A DNA stretch of 64,000 bases, taken from Nitrococcus mobilis (GTDB lineage: Bacteria > Pseudomonadota > Gammaproteobacteria > Nitrococcales > Nitrococcaceae). The notes beneath the pieces are model-generated. The model searched no databases. It had not been told where the DNA came from and saw only the letters and a list, made by a program, of their open reading frames with translations. Shown in pieces: positions 31,619 to 41,819 of this stretch (the stretch's first letter is position 1; each line of letters begins with the position of its first letter). The DNA is taken from contig JAGFJL010000122.1 in NCBI GenBank assembly GCA_024102725.1, forward strand, positions 1 to 64,000, read 5' to 3'. The position numbers were made by a program, and so were the translations under genes.

Positions 31619-32595
31619 GGCAACCGCTCCGCTACTCGCAACACGGCGCTGCGTGCCCGCGGGTTGATCCTTATCTCCTCGGCACCTGGGCGTACGGGCT
31701 TCGCTGGCCGCCGTAGCCGCGGGCGCATGGATTGCGCCACGATTGGAATACCCGGGGGTAGATCGCCGATCCGGCTGTGGTCACGCATGAAGCGTTTCAC
31801 CAGCCGATCCTCAAGCGAGTGGAAGCTGATTACCACCAACCGACCGCCTGGACAGAGTAAATCGCAGATCCCTGCGAGAAAGCACCGCAACTCCTCCAAC
31901 TCGCCGTTAATTGCGATGCGAATGGCCTGAAAGCTGCGGGTCGCCGGATGCTTCCCGAGTTCCCGGCGCGGCACAGCCGCGGCGATCAATGCGGCGAGCG
32001 CACCGGTCGTCTGGGGTAATTGTCCGGCTTGCCGAGAGGCGTCGATGGCCTGCGCGATACGGCGGGCGTAGCGCTCTTCGCCGTATCGCCTGATCACCTC
32101 CTCGATCTGCGAGAGTGGTGCATCTGCAAGCCACGCGGCGGCTGACATGCCTTTGGAAGGGTCCATGCGCATATCAAGCGGACCGTCGCGCAAAAAGCTA
32201 AATCCCCGTTGCGCCTCGTCCAGCTGTGGAGATGAGGCCCCAAGATCAAGCAACACCCCATCAATGCGTCCTCGCACACCGCGCGCATCGGCAAGCGCAC
32301 CGAGCTCGGCAAAGGAACCGTGATGGATCAGGCAACGCGCATCGGCTGCAAACTTCTGCTGAGCGCGGCGGATGGCGGCCGGATCCTTGTCGATCAGCCA
32401 TAATCGGCCCTCCGGTGCCAACCGCCTTAGAATCGCCGCCGCGTGGCCCCCGCGGCCAAAGGTTCCATCCACGTAAACTCCGCTGGCCCGGATATGCAGC
32501 GCATCGATGGCCGCCTCCAGCAATACCGGGCGATGCCGCTCTCGATGGCACGGCGCATCATAGTGAAAGCGCTTCGAGCTCCTCAGGCAGTTCAT
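31615..32595 (-). CDS. rsmH: 16S rRNA (cytosine1402-N4)-methyltransferase RsmH
   Basis: SAM-dependent enzyme that methylates C1402 in the ribosomal P site, together with RsmI. 326 residues from the ATG at 32595. Motifs: [26 protein letters not shown] (SAM site), [23 protein letters not shown], and [17 protein letters not shown]. The only in-frame ATG lies 38 nt inside mraZ and has its AGGAG too close. The ATGs at the mraZ stop are in another frame. Confidence 0.95.
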   Translation of the reverse strand: MNCLRSSKRFHYDAPCHRERHRPVLLEAAIDALHIRASGVYVDGTFGRGGHAAAILRRLAPEGRLWLIDKDPAAIRRAQQKFAADARCLIHHGSFAELGALADARGVRGRIDGVLLDLGASSPQLDEAQRGFSFLRDGPLDMRMDPSKGMSAAAWLADAPLSQIEEVIRRYGEERYARRIAQAIDASRQAGQLPQTTGALAALIAAAVPRRELGKHPATRSFQAIRIAINGELEELRCFLAGICDLLCPGGRLVVISFHSLEDRLVKRFMRDHSRIGDLPPGIPIVAQSMRPRLRRPAKPVRPGAEEIRINPRARSAVLRVAERLP

Positions 32596-33010
32596 TCTCC
32601 TGCGCGGCCTCCGCGAGCCATTGGTCGCGCCGCTCGTTCCAGGCCGGCTCGTCCCAAAGCTCGAATTTATTGCCCTGGCCGATCAACACCGCCTTCTTGT
32701 CCAACCCGGCGAACTCGCGCAGTGGCGGCGGCAATAGAATTCGGCCGTTCCCATCCAGTTGACACTCCGTGGCATGACCGATGAGCAACCGCTGTAACCG
32801 CCGCGCCGTGCGGTTCAAAGTCGGGAGCCTGATCAATTTTTGCTCTATTCGTTCCCATTCGGGCAGAGGATAAATAAGGAGGCAATGATCCCGGTCCACC
32901 GTCACCACAACCTGGCCGTCGCTGCTCTGAATGAGCCTATCGCGGTAGCGGCTGGGAAATGCCATCCGCCCCTTTACGTCCAGATTGATTTGGGCGACGC
33001 CGCGAAACAC
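32558..33010 (-). CDS. mraZ: transcriptional regulator MraZ
   Basis: First gene of the dcw cluster; a DNA-binding repressor of its own promoter in E. coli. 150 residues with two SpoVT-AbrB-like halves: [18 protein letters not shown] and [34 protein letters not shown] is also typical. Four candidate MraZ boxes lie 27-62 nt upstream of the start, which fits autoregulation of the cluster. Confidence 0.97.
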   Translation of the reverse strand: MFRGVAQINLDVKGRMAFPSRYRDRLIQSSDGQVVVTVDRDHCLLIYPLPEWERIEQKLIRLPTLNRTARRLQRLLIGHATECQLDGNGRILLPPPLREFAGLDKKAVLIGQGNKFELWDEPAWNERRDQWLAEAAQENELPEELEALSL

Positions 33011-33036
33011 CTAGGCCCCCTACCATACCCCCTCGG

Positions 33037-33072
33037 CTCCATTTATTACCACTCTCTCCCACTTTTTTCCAC
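33037..33072 (-). promoter_or_regulatory. four MraZ boxes upstream of mraZ
   Basis: On the minus strand four copies of (G/A)TGG start at exact 10-nt steps: GTGGAAAAAA, GTGGGAGAGA, GTGGTAATAA, then ATGGAG. This matches the known MraZ operator, TGGGN-type repeats with 5-nt spacers. The boxes begin immediately after the proposed -10 element, so bound MraZ would cover the transcription start. Confidence 0.85.
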
Positions 33073-33101
33073 ACTGTAAATTTCCAAAAATCCGACGTCA
33101 A
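33073..33101 (-). promoter_or_regulatory. sigma-70 type promoter of the dcw cluster (Pmra)
   Basis: Minus-strand -35 TTGACG (33096-33101) and -10 TACAGT (33073-33078) are separated by 17 bp. The DNA just upstream is very AT-rich (runs of A/T around 33102-33120), which could act as an UP element. Position directly in front of the MraZ boxes supports the call. Confidence 0.75.
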
Positions 33102-33298
33102 GCAAAAAAATTTAAATTATTCTTTCGATAACAATTGCTTAAAGCGATCTTTACAGGTCGCACGGTAATATTTTAGATTCGCTGATAAATTGAATTAAGA
33201 AACAATAAGTTGAAAGGCAGGCGGGTTAATGCTGTAAAATGCAATTGTATGATTTGACAGGGTGTGAAATATTGAGATATTCGGGCTAATCGCAAACA
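33102..33298. other. AT-rich spacer between rnpB and Pmra
   Basis: About 200 bp clearly richer in A and T than the rest of the window. No coding frame resembles a protein. I saw no strong rho-independent terminator for rnpB here, only a weak AATAT/ATATT hairpin near 33270-33280. A plus-strand TTGACA (33254-33259), 16 bp before GATATT (33276-33281), resembles a promoter pointing into rnpB from its 3' side. Confidence 0.5.
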
Positions 33299-33664
33299 GG
33301 CAGACGGGAAGCCGGCCTATAAGCCGGGTTCTGTCGAGGGCAGCCATTCCTCTGGAGTACGCGTCACCGCGCACCTCAAGCGACCTACCCGGAAGCCGTG
33401 CGGGCCACACGCTCGCTTCCCTATTTGGTCTTGCTCCAGGTGGGGTTTACCGTGCCACGGAGTGTTACCACCCGCGCGGTGCGCTCTTACCGCACCTTTT
33501 CACCCTTGCCTGCGCCCGCTTGTCGGGCCATCGGCGGTCTGTTTTCTGCGGCACTTTCCGTCGGCTCACGCCGCCCAGGCGTTACCTGGCACCTCGCCCT
33601 ATGGAGCCCGGACTTTCCTCTGCGCCGTCAACGGCACAGCGACTGCCCAGCCGACTTCCCGTCT
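33299..33664 (-). ncRNA. rnpB: RNase P RNA, bacterial class A
   Basis: Catalytic RNA that trims the 5' ends of pre-tRNAs. On the minus strand the conserved core is clear: GAGGAAAGTCCGGGCTCC near the 5' side, TGCCAGGTAACGCCTGG, GGTGAAAAGGTGCGGTAAGAG, and AGAACCCGGCTTATAGG near the 3' end. P1 is formed by GACGGGAAGTCGGC (5') and GCCGGCTTCCCGTC (3'), which sets the ends to within a few bases. Length about 365 nt, normal for class A. It lies between rsmI and mraZ on the same strand. Confidence 0.96.
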
Positions 33665-33702
33665 ACTGGCTAGCTTAACGCACCGCGGCCGAGCACGCAC
33701 GG

Positions 33703-34599
33703 TCAATGCCGCCGCTCGAGGGCAAGGCGATAAAGTGCGTTACGCGAGACGCCGGTCAAACGCGCCGCTAAACGGGCGGCCTGTTTCACCGGTAACTCCT
33801 CGAGCAGCACCGCAAGTGTCGCCTCGGGGGCAGAGCCGGCGGCAGGCGGCTGCAGTTCGGCGCTCGCACCAGCCACCACGAGCACGAACTCGCCCCGTTC
33901 GCGCTCCGCCCGTGCCGCTACCCAGTCCGCCAGTCCAGTCAGCGTGTCGAGCCGAACCGTCTCGTAGCGCTTGGTCAATTCGCGGGCAAGTGCGGCCTTA
34001 CGGGTAACACCAAATGCCGCCGCGAGATCGTATAAGGCGGCCACGATTCGATGACTCGACTCCAGAAAAACCAAGGTCCGCGGTTCGCCACGTAACCTCT
34101 GCAGGCAACGTTGTCGGGCACTTGGGCGTGCCGGGAGAAAACCCTCGAAAACGAAGCGATCCGTAGGTAAACCCGCCACCGAAAGCGCCGCAATGATACT
34201 GCAGGCACCGGGAATCGGCGAAACCGACAATCCTCTACACTGCGCTTCCCGAACCAAGCGGAAGCCCGGATCGCTGATCAGCGGTGTCCCGGCGTCACTG
34301 ACCAAGGCAATCGACTCCCCCGCCTCCAATCGAGCAAGGAGCACGGGAGAGCGCTGCACTTCATTATGCTCATGGAAACTAAGCAGCGGCCTACTGATTC
34401 CGAAATGCGTAAGCAGTCGGCGGGTGTGGCGGGTATCCTCAGCGGCGATGACAGCGACCCGCCCCAATATATCGAGCGCACGGCGGCTGATATCGGCTAG
34501 ATTACCGATCGGTGTGGCAACACAATACAACACGCCGGAGGTGGATTGACAGGCTTGCTCTTGCATCCGGATACTTGCGTCTTTGCTTAGGAGGCTCAC
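33703..34599 (-). CDS. rsmI: 16S rRNA (cytidine1402-2'-O)-methyltransferase RsmI
   Basis: SAM-dependent tetrapyrrole-methylase-fold enzyme that 2'-O-methylates C1402, the same nucleotide as RsmH. 298 residues from 34599; an ATG at 34566 is also possible. Motifs: LYCVATPIGNLADISRRAL, VIAAEDTRHTRRLL, SLVSDAGTPLISDPGFRLV, and PGACSIIAAL. The C-terminal helix-turn-helix-like tail ends RNALYRLALERRH. Divergent from lpoA. Confidence 0.96.
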   Translation of the reverse strand: MSLLSKDASIRMQEQACQSTSGVLYCVATPIGNLADISRRALDILGRVAVIAAEDTRHTRRLLTHFGISRPLLSFHEHNEVQRSPVLLARLEAGESIALVSDAGTPLISDPGFRLVREAQCRGLSVSPIPGACSIIAALSVAGLPTDRFVFEGFLPARPSARQRCLQRLRGEPRTLVFLESSHRIVAALYDLAAAFGVTRKAALARELTKRYETVRLDTLTGLADWVAARAERERGEFVLVVAGASAELQPPAAGSAPEATLAVLLEELPVKQAARLAARLTGVSRNALYRLALERRH

Positions 34600-34817
34600 T
34601 GGCGCGTCTCGGGCGAGCGGTGCCGGAGAGTTACGAGTCGTCGATTGTCACGGGCAACCAGTAGGTGATCCTAATTCTAAGCCATACCACCCCAGGATCC
34701 GCTTATATACTATGGTCACCCAGTTGCATCGGCAATAATGCATGCAGCGACGGAACCGCACGGGGGAGCCCCCACGAAAACAGCGGCCGCGGGACTCTGG
34801 CTGGCGCGGCGAATACC

Positions 34818-36733
34818 ATGCGGATGGCTCCGAACGCTCGTCTCCTAGGCATTCTCTGTGGATTGCTGTTACTGACCGGCTGCGTACTCGCACCCACGGG
34901 CCCGAACCGTCCACCCGCGGCCCTGCAGACACTGCTTCGGCAAGCCGCAGCCGCCCAGGCAAGCGGTGATTTGCCCCGCAGCGCCTCGCTTTACGAGCAG
35001 GCAGCCGCCGCGGCCCCTTCGCCACAGCAAGCCGAGCTGCGGCTACGAGCGGCCCAACTCTATCTCGAGCTGAACGAGTCCAGCCGCGCGCACGCCCTTG
35101 TGGAGCAAACGCGCGGGCGCACGCTGCCCCCCTCGAGCGCCGCCTTACGGCGCATCGTCCAGGCGCGGCTTGCACTCGCCGCCGACCGAGGTGCCGATGC
35201 CTTGGCGGCGCTAACCCCCCGCCCCGCGCCGCTACCCGATGCGCTACACTCAACCTGGCTGGCCGTAGAGTCCGATGCCCGCCTAGCCATCGGAGAACCG
35301 CTCGCCGCCGCCCGCCTGCGGGATCAGCGCAGCGAGCTACTGCAAAATCCACCAAGCCGCCAAGCCAATCGACAGGCGCTTTGGTCCGCCCTGCTCGCGA
35401 TCCCCATGCAGCAGCTCGTCGGACTGATTCCTCCCGTTCCCGACCGCTTCGGCGGTTGGCTCAAGCTCGCTTATTTTTATCGCACGCGCCAACTCGATTC
35501 GCAGGCGTTGGCTGCGGCGCTGCACGCCTGGCAACAGCGCTACCCCAACCATCCAGCCGATGGAACATTCATCGAAACCCTGCTAGCCACAGCCAAGCAG
35601 TCGCTGCAGGAACCTAAGGCAATCGCACTGTTGTTACCACTTTCGGGATCATTGGCCGCCGTGGGCCATGCCGTCGAACACGGCTTTCTGGCTGCCTACT
35701 ACCAGAATCCACCACAGCAAAGGCCGAGCCTGTGGGTCTATGATGTCGGCGAGGCCGGCCTGGACAGCCTGAGCGCCTATCAAGCCGCTGTGGCCGAGGG
35801 AGCCAAGGTAGTGGTCGGGCCGCTCACGAAGAGCGCCCTACAGCGCCTCACCGTGCTGGATTTTGCCGCCACTCCGATTCTAGGGCTCAATACGCTACCC
35901 GGTTCCACCACCGGTATCCAAGGGCTGTATCAGTTCGGCCTGGCCCCGGAAGACGATGCCTTCGCGGCGGCCGATCTGGCCTGGCAACGCGGCTATCAAA
36001 CCGCGCTGACCCTCACCTCGGACAGCGATTGGGGTGAGCGCGTAGCACAGGCATTTCAACAGCGGTTCCAGGCGTTGGGCGGGCGTGTACTCGAGCAGAC
36101 GCGCTATACACCCGGAGCAAGCGATTTCGGCGATTCAATCGAAGCGCTGCTTAACCTCGATGTCAGCATACGGCGCTACAAGCAGCTGCGCGCGTTACTG
36201 CAGCGGGATATCCAGTTCCAACCCCGGCGCCGCCGGGACATGGATTGCATCTTCGTCGGGGCCTTCCCGCGCGAGGCTCGGCTCATACGCCCACAGATTC
36301 GCTTCCACCACGGAATAGGTATACCGATCATAGCCACGGCCCAAGCCTATGAGGGAACCCCCCAGCCGGGCACGGACCGCGACATGGATGGCGTGCTGCT
36401 GGCGGACATTCCTTGGCTCGTACCAAACCCTGATCCAGCCACCGATGGCCCGCTCTCCCGCGATCGCCTCGCCCGGCTCTGGCCGGAGAATACGCGGCAC
36501 TTCCCCCGGCTCTATGCATTGGGCATGGACGCCTATCGACTTGTCCCTATGCTCACCCTATTGCAAAGCGATGCCGGGGCGCAGTTCGAGGGACGCACCG
36601 GCCGACTGACGATGGACGCGCACGGGGTTATCCACCGCGATCTGCGCCCGGCCCAGTTCGTCGACGGACTGTTGCAGCCGCTCACCATTGCCCCGAATTC
36701 AATAGTTCGGCAGAACTCAACCCAGCCGCCACC

Positions 36734-36737
<4 letters not shown>
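34818..36737 (+). CDS. lpoA: penicillin-binding protein activator LpoA
   Basis: Outer-membrane lipoprotein that activates PBP1a. 639 residues from the ATG at 34818. Signal peptide with lipobox LTGC, modified Cys22. The N-terminal half is alpha-helical TPR-like (many AA-rich repeats); the C-terminal half is a periplasmic-binding-protein fold (IALLLPLSGSLAAVGHAVEHGF, VVGPLTKSALQRL). An earlier in-frame start at 34665 would bury the signal peptide and is rejected. yraN overlaps its end by 4 nt. Confidence 0.93.
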
Positions 36738-37706
<969 letters not shown>

Positions 37707-37749
37707 ATCGATAACGGCTGCGTGTGAGTAAATAGCTGAACCGATCGTA

Positions 37750-37767
37750 CCCCACCCAGTGGTGGGG
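37750..37767. terminator. GC-rich hairpin between convergent diaA and sspB
   Basis: Perfect 7-bp inverted repeat CCCCACC / GGTGGGG with a 4-nt loop, in the 142-bp space between two convergent genes. Neither side has a T run, so it may be a barrier or a factor-dependent bidirectional terminator. Confidence 0.45.
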
Positions 37768-37848
37768 AGCACACAAAGATCAGCCAAATATGGGCCATTT
37801 CAAAAACCGACCAGCCCCTTGAAGCTGCCATGGTGTCTTTGGAGGATA

Positions 37849-38253
37849 TTATTTGATGATGCGCAGGTGCGGTTTTTTGTGGCCACTACCGACACCGGCA
37901 TTGCTTCCTCCCGAGCCCGAAGGTGGTTCGTCACCATCCGGTTCCTCACTGAAAAGCATCCCTTGACCGTTCTCCCGGGCATAAACCGCTAGCACGGCCT
38001 GCACGGGGAGGTGGACATCACGCGTCACCCCCCCGAAACGGGCATTGAAATCAATGACGCTGTTGCCGAGATTCAATGCCCGCACTGCACGCGGTGCCAC
38101 ATTGAGCACCAGTTTGCCCTTATCGGCATATTCAAGTGGTGCATCCAAGCCTTCCTGAGTCGCATCGATCAGCAGATAAGGCGTCAGCCCATTGTCGACG
38201 ATCCACTCATATAAGGCGCGAATGAGATAAGGCCGGCTAGAAGTCATACTCAT
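37849..38253 (-). CDS. sspB: ClpXP adaptor SspB
   Basis: Delivers ssrA-tagged proteins to ClpXP. About 134 residues from the ATG at 38253; a TTG at 38274 would overlap the sspA stop, an ATG at 38247 is also possible. The substrate-binding domain has RPYLIRALYEWIVDNGLTPYL, VLNVAPRAVRALNLGN and FNARFGGVTRDVHLP. A flexible Gly/Ser-rich linker leads to the ClpX-binding tail HLRIIK, matching E. coli ALRVVK. Confidence 0.95.
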   Translation of the reverse strand: MSMTSSRPYLIRALYEWIVDNGLTPYLLIDATQEGLDAPLEYADKGKLVLNVAPRAVRALNLGNSVIDFNARFGGVTRDVHLPVQAVLAVYARENGQGMLFSEEPDGDEPPSGSGGSNAGVGSGHKKPHLRIIK

Positions 38254-38270
38254 GGTTCGGCCAGCGCCGA

Positions 38271-38903
38271 TCAAGCGCGCATTGCCCGTTCCGCTTCACT
38301 GAGACTCTTCTGGAAGGATTCCAGCGCGAATAGCCGTTCCTGATAACCGTGTATCCCTTCGGAGCTCGTTGGAATTTCGACTCCGTAATGTGGCAGCCGC
38401 CACATGAGCGGCCCGAGGGCACAATCCATCATGGTAAGCTCGTCGCTGAGAAAAAATGGCGTTCCTGAAGCGAACAGCTCGTTACTGGCCACCAAGCTCT
38501 CCCATAGCTCTTGGCGCAGGACCGCCACGGTTTCACTGTCCGCTGAATCAAGCCGCATCAAAAGGCGGCACCAATCCCGTTCGATACGATAGACAACCAA
38601 CCTCGCCTTAGCCCGTGAAACCGGATCGACCGGCATCAACGGCGGATGCGGGAAACGCTCGTCAAGGTATTCACTGATTACTTTGCAGTCGTACAGGACA
38701 AGATCGCGATCCACCAAGGTCGGGATCTCCCCGTACGGGTTGAGATCCATCAGATCCCCGGCTCGCTCCTCCTCTTCAAGATCGACCGAAATGATCTCAG
38801 CGGCAATTCCCTTTTCCGCCAACACGAACCGTACCCGGTGACTGTCGCAATGGGTGGGTCCGGAATACAATGTCATTATGGATCGTCGGCTTACCACCGC
38901 CAT
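38271..38903 (-). CDS. sspA: stringent starvation protein A
   Basis: Glutathione-S-transferase-fold RNA polymerase-binding protein used in starvation and acid stress in E. coli. 210 residues; the first Met aligns with the E. coli start (MTLYSGPT). YLDERFPHPPLMPV holds the conserved PHPP pocket known to be needed for its activity. The family does not keep GST catalytic residues. It lies 55 bp after petC and directly before sspB. Confidence 0.95.
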   Translation of the reverse strand: MAVVSRRSIMTLYSGPTHCDSHRVRFVLAEKGIAAEIISVDLEEEERAGDLMDLNPYGEIPTLVDRDLVLYDCKVISEYLDERFPHPPLMPVDPVSRAKARLVVYRIERDWCRLLMRLDSADSETVAVLRQELWESLVASNELFASGTPFFLSDELTMMDCALGPLMWRLPHYGVEIPTSSEGIHGYQERLFALESFQKSLSEAERAMRA

Positions 38904-38958
38904 GTGCCAGCTCCGCCACAGTTTAGATAGGCAGCCCGGGGAGGCCGCTCATTCTCAG

Positions 38959-39732
38959 TCAGTGCACGTCCTTCCAATACTCCTGCTTGAGCAGATAGAT
39001 AATGGCCAAGAAAACAATCAGAAATAATAGCACCGGGAGACCGAGCGCCTTACGCGCGGACTGGATCGGTTCCGAAGCATAGACCAGAAAATTCACGATA
39101 TCCCGCGTCATTCGGTGATACTCAGCCTCGCTGAGCGCGCCACCTCCCTCCGGGATCTTGACGCCGACCACCTTGCGCTGCTTCGCCGAGCCGTCGTCCT
39201 CTGCCCGCGCGTAGACCGGTTCCGGGATGCCTTGCAAGCGCCAAAGGACATGCGGCATGGATGCGTTGGGTATCACAAGGTTGTTGACTCCGGTGGGGGT
39301 CTTATCGTCACGGTAGAAGGTATTGAGATAGGTGTATACCCAGTCCGCACCGCGGCCGACACGCAGCCCTCCGCCACTGTGCCGCCGAATCGCCAGCGTC
39401 AGATCCATCGGGATGGCACCGAGCCAATTATCGGCATCCTCAAGGCGCATCGCGCTAGTCATGGGTGAACTGATCTTACTACCATCCCAAATGAGGTACT
39501 TCTCCACGAGTTCGTCCGGTATGTCGAGATCCTGCCCCAGGCGCTGATAGCGCAAGTATTTCAGCGAGTGACAACCCAAGCAGTAATTGACGAAGTATTT
39601 CGCACCCCGCTGCAAAGAGGCCTTATCGCTCAGATCGGTCCGCACATCCATGAGCCTGAGAGTCTCGTCGGCCGCCCCGGCCAACCCCGGCACCGATAAT
39701 AGGATCACGAGTAAACAGGCGAGCTTTTTCAT
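38959..39732 (-). CDS. petC: cytochrome c1 of the bc1 complex
   Basis: 257 residues from the ATG at 39732, whose ATGA overlaps the petB stop. Signal peptide [20 protein letters not shown]. Covalent haem site CLGCH at 51-55; the likely methionine ligand is in IPNASMPHVLW. A C-terminal membrane anchor (ALGLPVLLFLIVFLAIIYLL) ends in KQEYWKDVH. It passes electrons from the Rieske protein to soluble cytochrome c. Confidence 0.96.
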   Translation of the reverse strand: MKKLACLLVILLSVPGLAGAADETLRLMDVRTDLSDKASLQRGAKYFVNYCLGCHSLKYLRYQRLGQDLDIPDELVEKYLIWDGSKISSPMTSAMRLEDADNWLGAIPMDLTLAIRRHSGGGLRVGRGADWVYTYLNTFYRDDKTPTGVNNLVIPNASMPHVLWRLQGIPEPVYARAEDDGSAKQRKVVGVKIPEGGGALSEAEYHRMTRDIVNFLVYASEPIQSARKALGLPVLLFLIVFLAIIYLLKQEYWKDVH

Positions 39733-41048
39733 TTCGGGCTCACCCTTTCCGGCTCCCGTTTGGCTTTCTCCAAACGCTGCCATTGTATCCATTGCGGTAT
39801 CCATTTGACGGAGCCATTTGTCACTCTTTCCGGCTCCGGCTTGGTTTTCTCCAAATCAAAGAAGGTGTATACCCAGAGGAACACGAAATAGCCGAAATAG
39901 AGCACCGCACAGCTGCGCGCCACCAAATTGCGACCTGGGGTAGGTGGTTTCGCACCGAGGTGCCCCAGAATCAACACGGCGATCACGAACAATGCCAAGG
40001 CGATCTTGAACCCACGCCCTCGATAACGCACCGAACGCACCCTGCCGCGATCCAGCCAGGGCAGAAGGAACAATACAAAGATCGACGCGGCGAGTGCGAC
40101 AACCCCCCAGAGCTTGTCGGGCACGCAGCGCAGGATCGAGTAGAAAGGAGTGAAATACCAAACCGGTGCGATGTGCTCAGGGGTCTTGAGGGGATTGGCG
40201 GGCTCGAAATTCTCGGGCTCCAGAAACAGCCCCAACATGGTGGGTGAGTAGAAGACGACCAGGGCGAACACGATCAAAAACACCGTCACGCCCACCATAT
40301 CTTTGACGGTGTAATAGGGATGGAATGGAATGCCATCCAGGGGAATGCCGTTGGCGTCCTTGTGACGCTTGATATCGATACCATCCGGATTGTTCGACCC
40401 CACCTCGTGCAGGGCCATAAGATGCACCACCACCAGCAAGACGAGCAGCAGCGGCATTGCCGCCACGTGCAGTGCGAAAAAGCGATTCAAGGTAACATCG
40501 GAGACGGTGTAATCGCCTCGAATCCAGATCATGAGCTTTTCGCCGATCCCGGGCACGGCACCGAACAGCGAGGTGATCACCTGCGCGCCCCAGTACGACA
40601 TTTGCCCCCAGGGCAGCAGATAGCCAAAGAAAGCCTCCGCCATGAGAATGGCGTAAATCGCCATACCAATCAGCCAAAGCAGCTCGCGCGGCTTGCGGTA
40701 AGAGCCGTAGAGCAGCCCTCTGAACATATGCAGATAAATAACGATGAAAAAGGCTGATGCACCGGTGGAATGCAGGTAACGGATGAGCCAGCCCCAGTGC
40801 ACATCGCGCATGATGTACTCGACCGAGGCAAAGGCGTGCTCAGCGCTCGGTTTGTAGTACATCGTCAACCAGATGCCAGTAAACAACTGCAAAACGAGCA
40901 CGAATATCGCCAACGAGCCGAAGTAATACCAAAAGTTGAAATTCTTCGGCGCGTAGTACTTAGCGGCGTGCTCTTCCCACAGCTTGGTAAAGGGGAAACG
41001 TGCGTCGATCCAACCCCGCAGACCCCGAGCCTTGGCATCACCGCTCAT
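39729..41048 (-). CDS. petB: cytochrome b of the bc1 complex, with a duplicated C-terminal tail
   Basis: Membrane subunit that holds both b haems and the quinone sites. 439 residues, full-length b type with the C-terminal domain fused. The Qo-site motif reads PVWY ([15 protein letters not shown]), a variant of PEWY seen in beta- and gammaproteobacteria. The tail holds [11 protein letters not shown] and then [11 protein letters not shown] 27 residues later, a copy that extends the usual end. Starts with ATGA across the petA stop. Confidence 0.95.
   Translation of the reverse strand: MSGDAKARGLRGWIDARFPFTKLWEEHAAKYYAPKNFNFWYYFGSLAIFVLVLQLFTGIWLTMYYKPSAEHAFASVEYIMRDVHWGWLIRYLHSTGASAFFIVIYLHMFRGLLYGSYRKPRELLWLIGMAIYAILMAEAFFGYLLPWGQMSYWGAQVITSLFGAVPGIGEKLMIWIRGDYTVSDVTLNRFFALHVAAMPLLLVLLVVVHLMALHEVGSNNPDGIDIKRHKDANGIPLDGIPFHPYYTVKDMVGVTVFLIVFALVVFYSPTMLGLFLEPENFEPANPLKTPEHIAPVWYFTPFYSILRCVPDKLWGVVALAASIFVLFLLPWLDRGRVRSVRYRGRGFKIALALFVIAVLILGHLGAKPPTPGRNLVARSCAVLYFGYFVFLWVYTFFDLEKTKPEPERVTNGSVKWIPQWIQWQRLEKAKREPERVSPK
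39741..39855 (-). repeat. in-frame direct repeat in the 3' end of petB
   Basis: Two 34-nt copies, 39741-39774 and 39822-39855, match at 30 of 34 positions and are 81 bp (27 codons) apart. Both encode LEK(T/A)K(P/R)EPERV. All four differences are substitutions, so the reading frame is kept. Confidence 0.9.
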
Positions 41049-41644
41049 GAGGCGCCCCCTTCCTCTTGGTGTTCACCGATAACGATGCGCGATTCGCTCG
41101 GATACCAGTACGGCGGTACCGCGAGATTGAGCGGGGCCGGCACGCCTTTGTAGACACGTCCGGCAAGATCGTATTTGGAACCGTGGCACGGGCAGAAAAA
41201 ACCACCCAGCCATTCATCGTCAACTGAGCCAGGCTTCGGCTCGTAGAGCGGTATGCAGCCGAGGTGCGTACAGATGCCGACCATGACGCCATACTCGGGT
41301 TTAATCGATCGAGGCAGATTCTGGCAGTACGGCGGCTGCTGGGTGACGACCTCGGAGTGAGGGTCCCGCAGCAAGTCATTGAGTTTCGGCAAGGTATCCA
41401 GTTCTTCTTGGGTGCGGCGAAAAACCCAAATCGGCTTGCCGCGCCACTCGACATCAATCTTCTGACCCGGTTCGAGCTTGCTGATATCCACTTCGACCGG
41501 CGCGGCAGCCGCTTCCGCCTGGACGCTGGGCTGCCAATAACTCAGAAATGGCACAGCGGCATACGCCACCCCCACACCACCGACTACACCGGCCGCCCCG
41601 GTGAGCAAACGCCGCCTTCTTAAGTCCGCCCCCTCCGGTTTCAT
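41045..41644 (-). CDS. petA: Rieske iron-sulfur subunit of the bc1 complex
   Basis: About 199 residues from the ATG at 41644, which has GGGGAG at proper spacing; the ATG at 41650 directly abuts that site and is less likely. Twin-arginine signal and single anchor ([16 protein letters not shown]). The 2Fe-2S ligands are intact: CTHLGC at 125-130 and CPCHGS at 151-156. First gene of petABC. Confidence 0.96.
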   Translation of the reverse strand: MKPEGADLRRRRLLTGAAGVVGGVGVAYAAVPFLSYWQPSVQAEAAAAPVEVDISKLEPGQKIDVEWRGKPIWVFRRTQEELDTLPKLNDLLRDPHSEVVTQQPPYCQNLPRSIKPEYGVMVGICTHLGCIPLYEPKPGSVDDEWLGGFFCPCHGSKYDLAGRVYKGVPAPLNLAVPPYWYPSESRIVIGEHQEEGGAS

Positions 41645-41683
41645 CCACATCTCCCCTTTGCTGGGTTAGCTGAGCATACGGCC

Positions 41684-41709
41684 AGAAAAAAACGGCCTGA
41701 ACGGCCGGC
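41684..41709 (-). terminator. rho-independent terminator or attenuator between the NIF3 gene and petA
   Basis: On the minus strand CGGCC-GTTCA-GGCCG is followed at once by seven T residues (41686-41692 on the plus strand are A). This is a classic intrinsic terminator for the upstream NIF3-family gene. Only about 40 bp remain before the petA start, so petABC either starts right there or is attenuated by it. Confidence 0.75.
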
Positions 41710-41819
41710 TCTCGGGGCTCGCCAATGACTACAAGATGCGCGCAGCATGCAAGGATCTTACATAGCGTTCCGGTCGTCAAGCACATCGCCGAGCACACGG
41801 TAAACTGCCCGCGGGAGAT

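Noticed and set aside
33195-33410. Minus-strand 71-codon frame across the rnpB 3' end
   Set aside because: It overlaps conserved RNase P RNA sequence and has no ribosome site or protein similarity.
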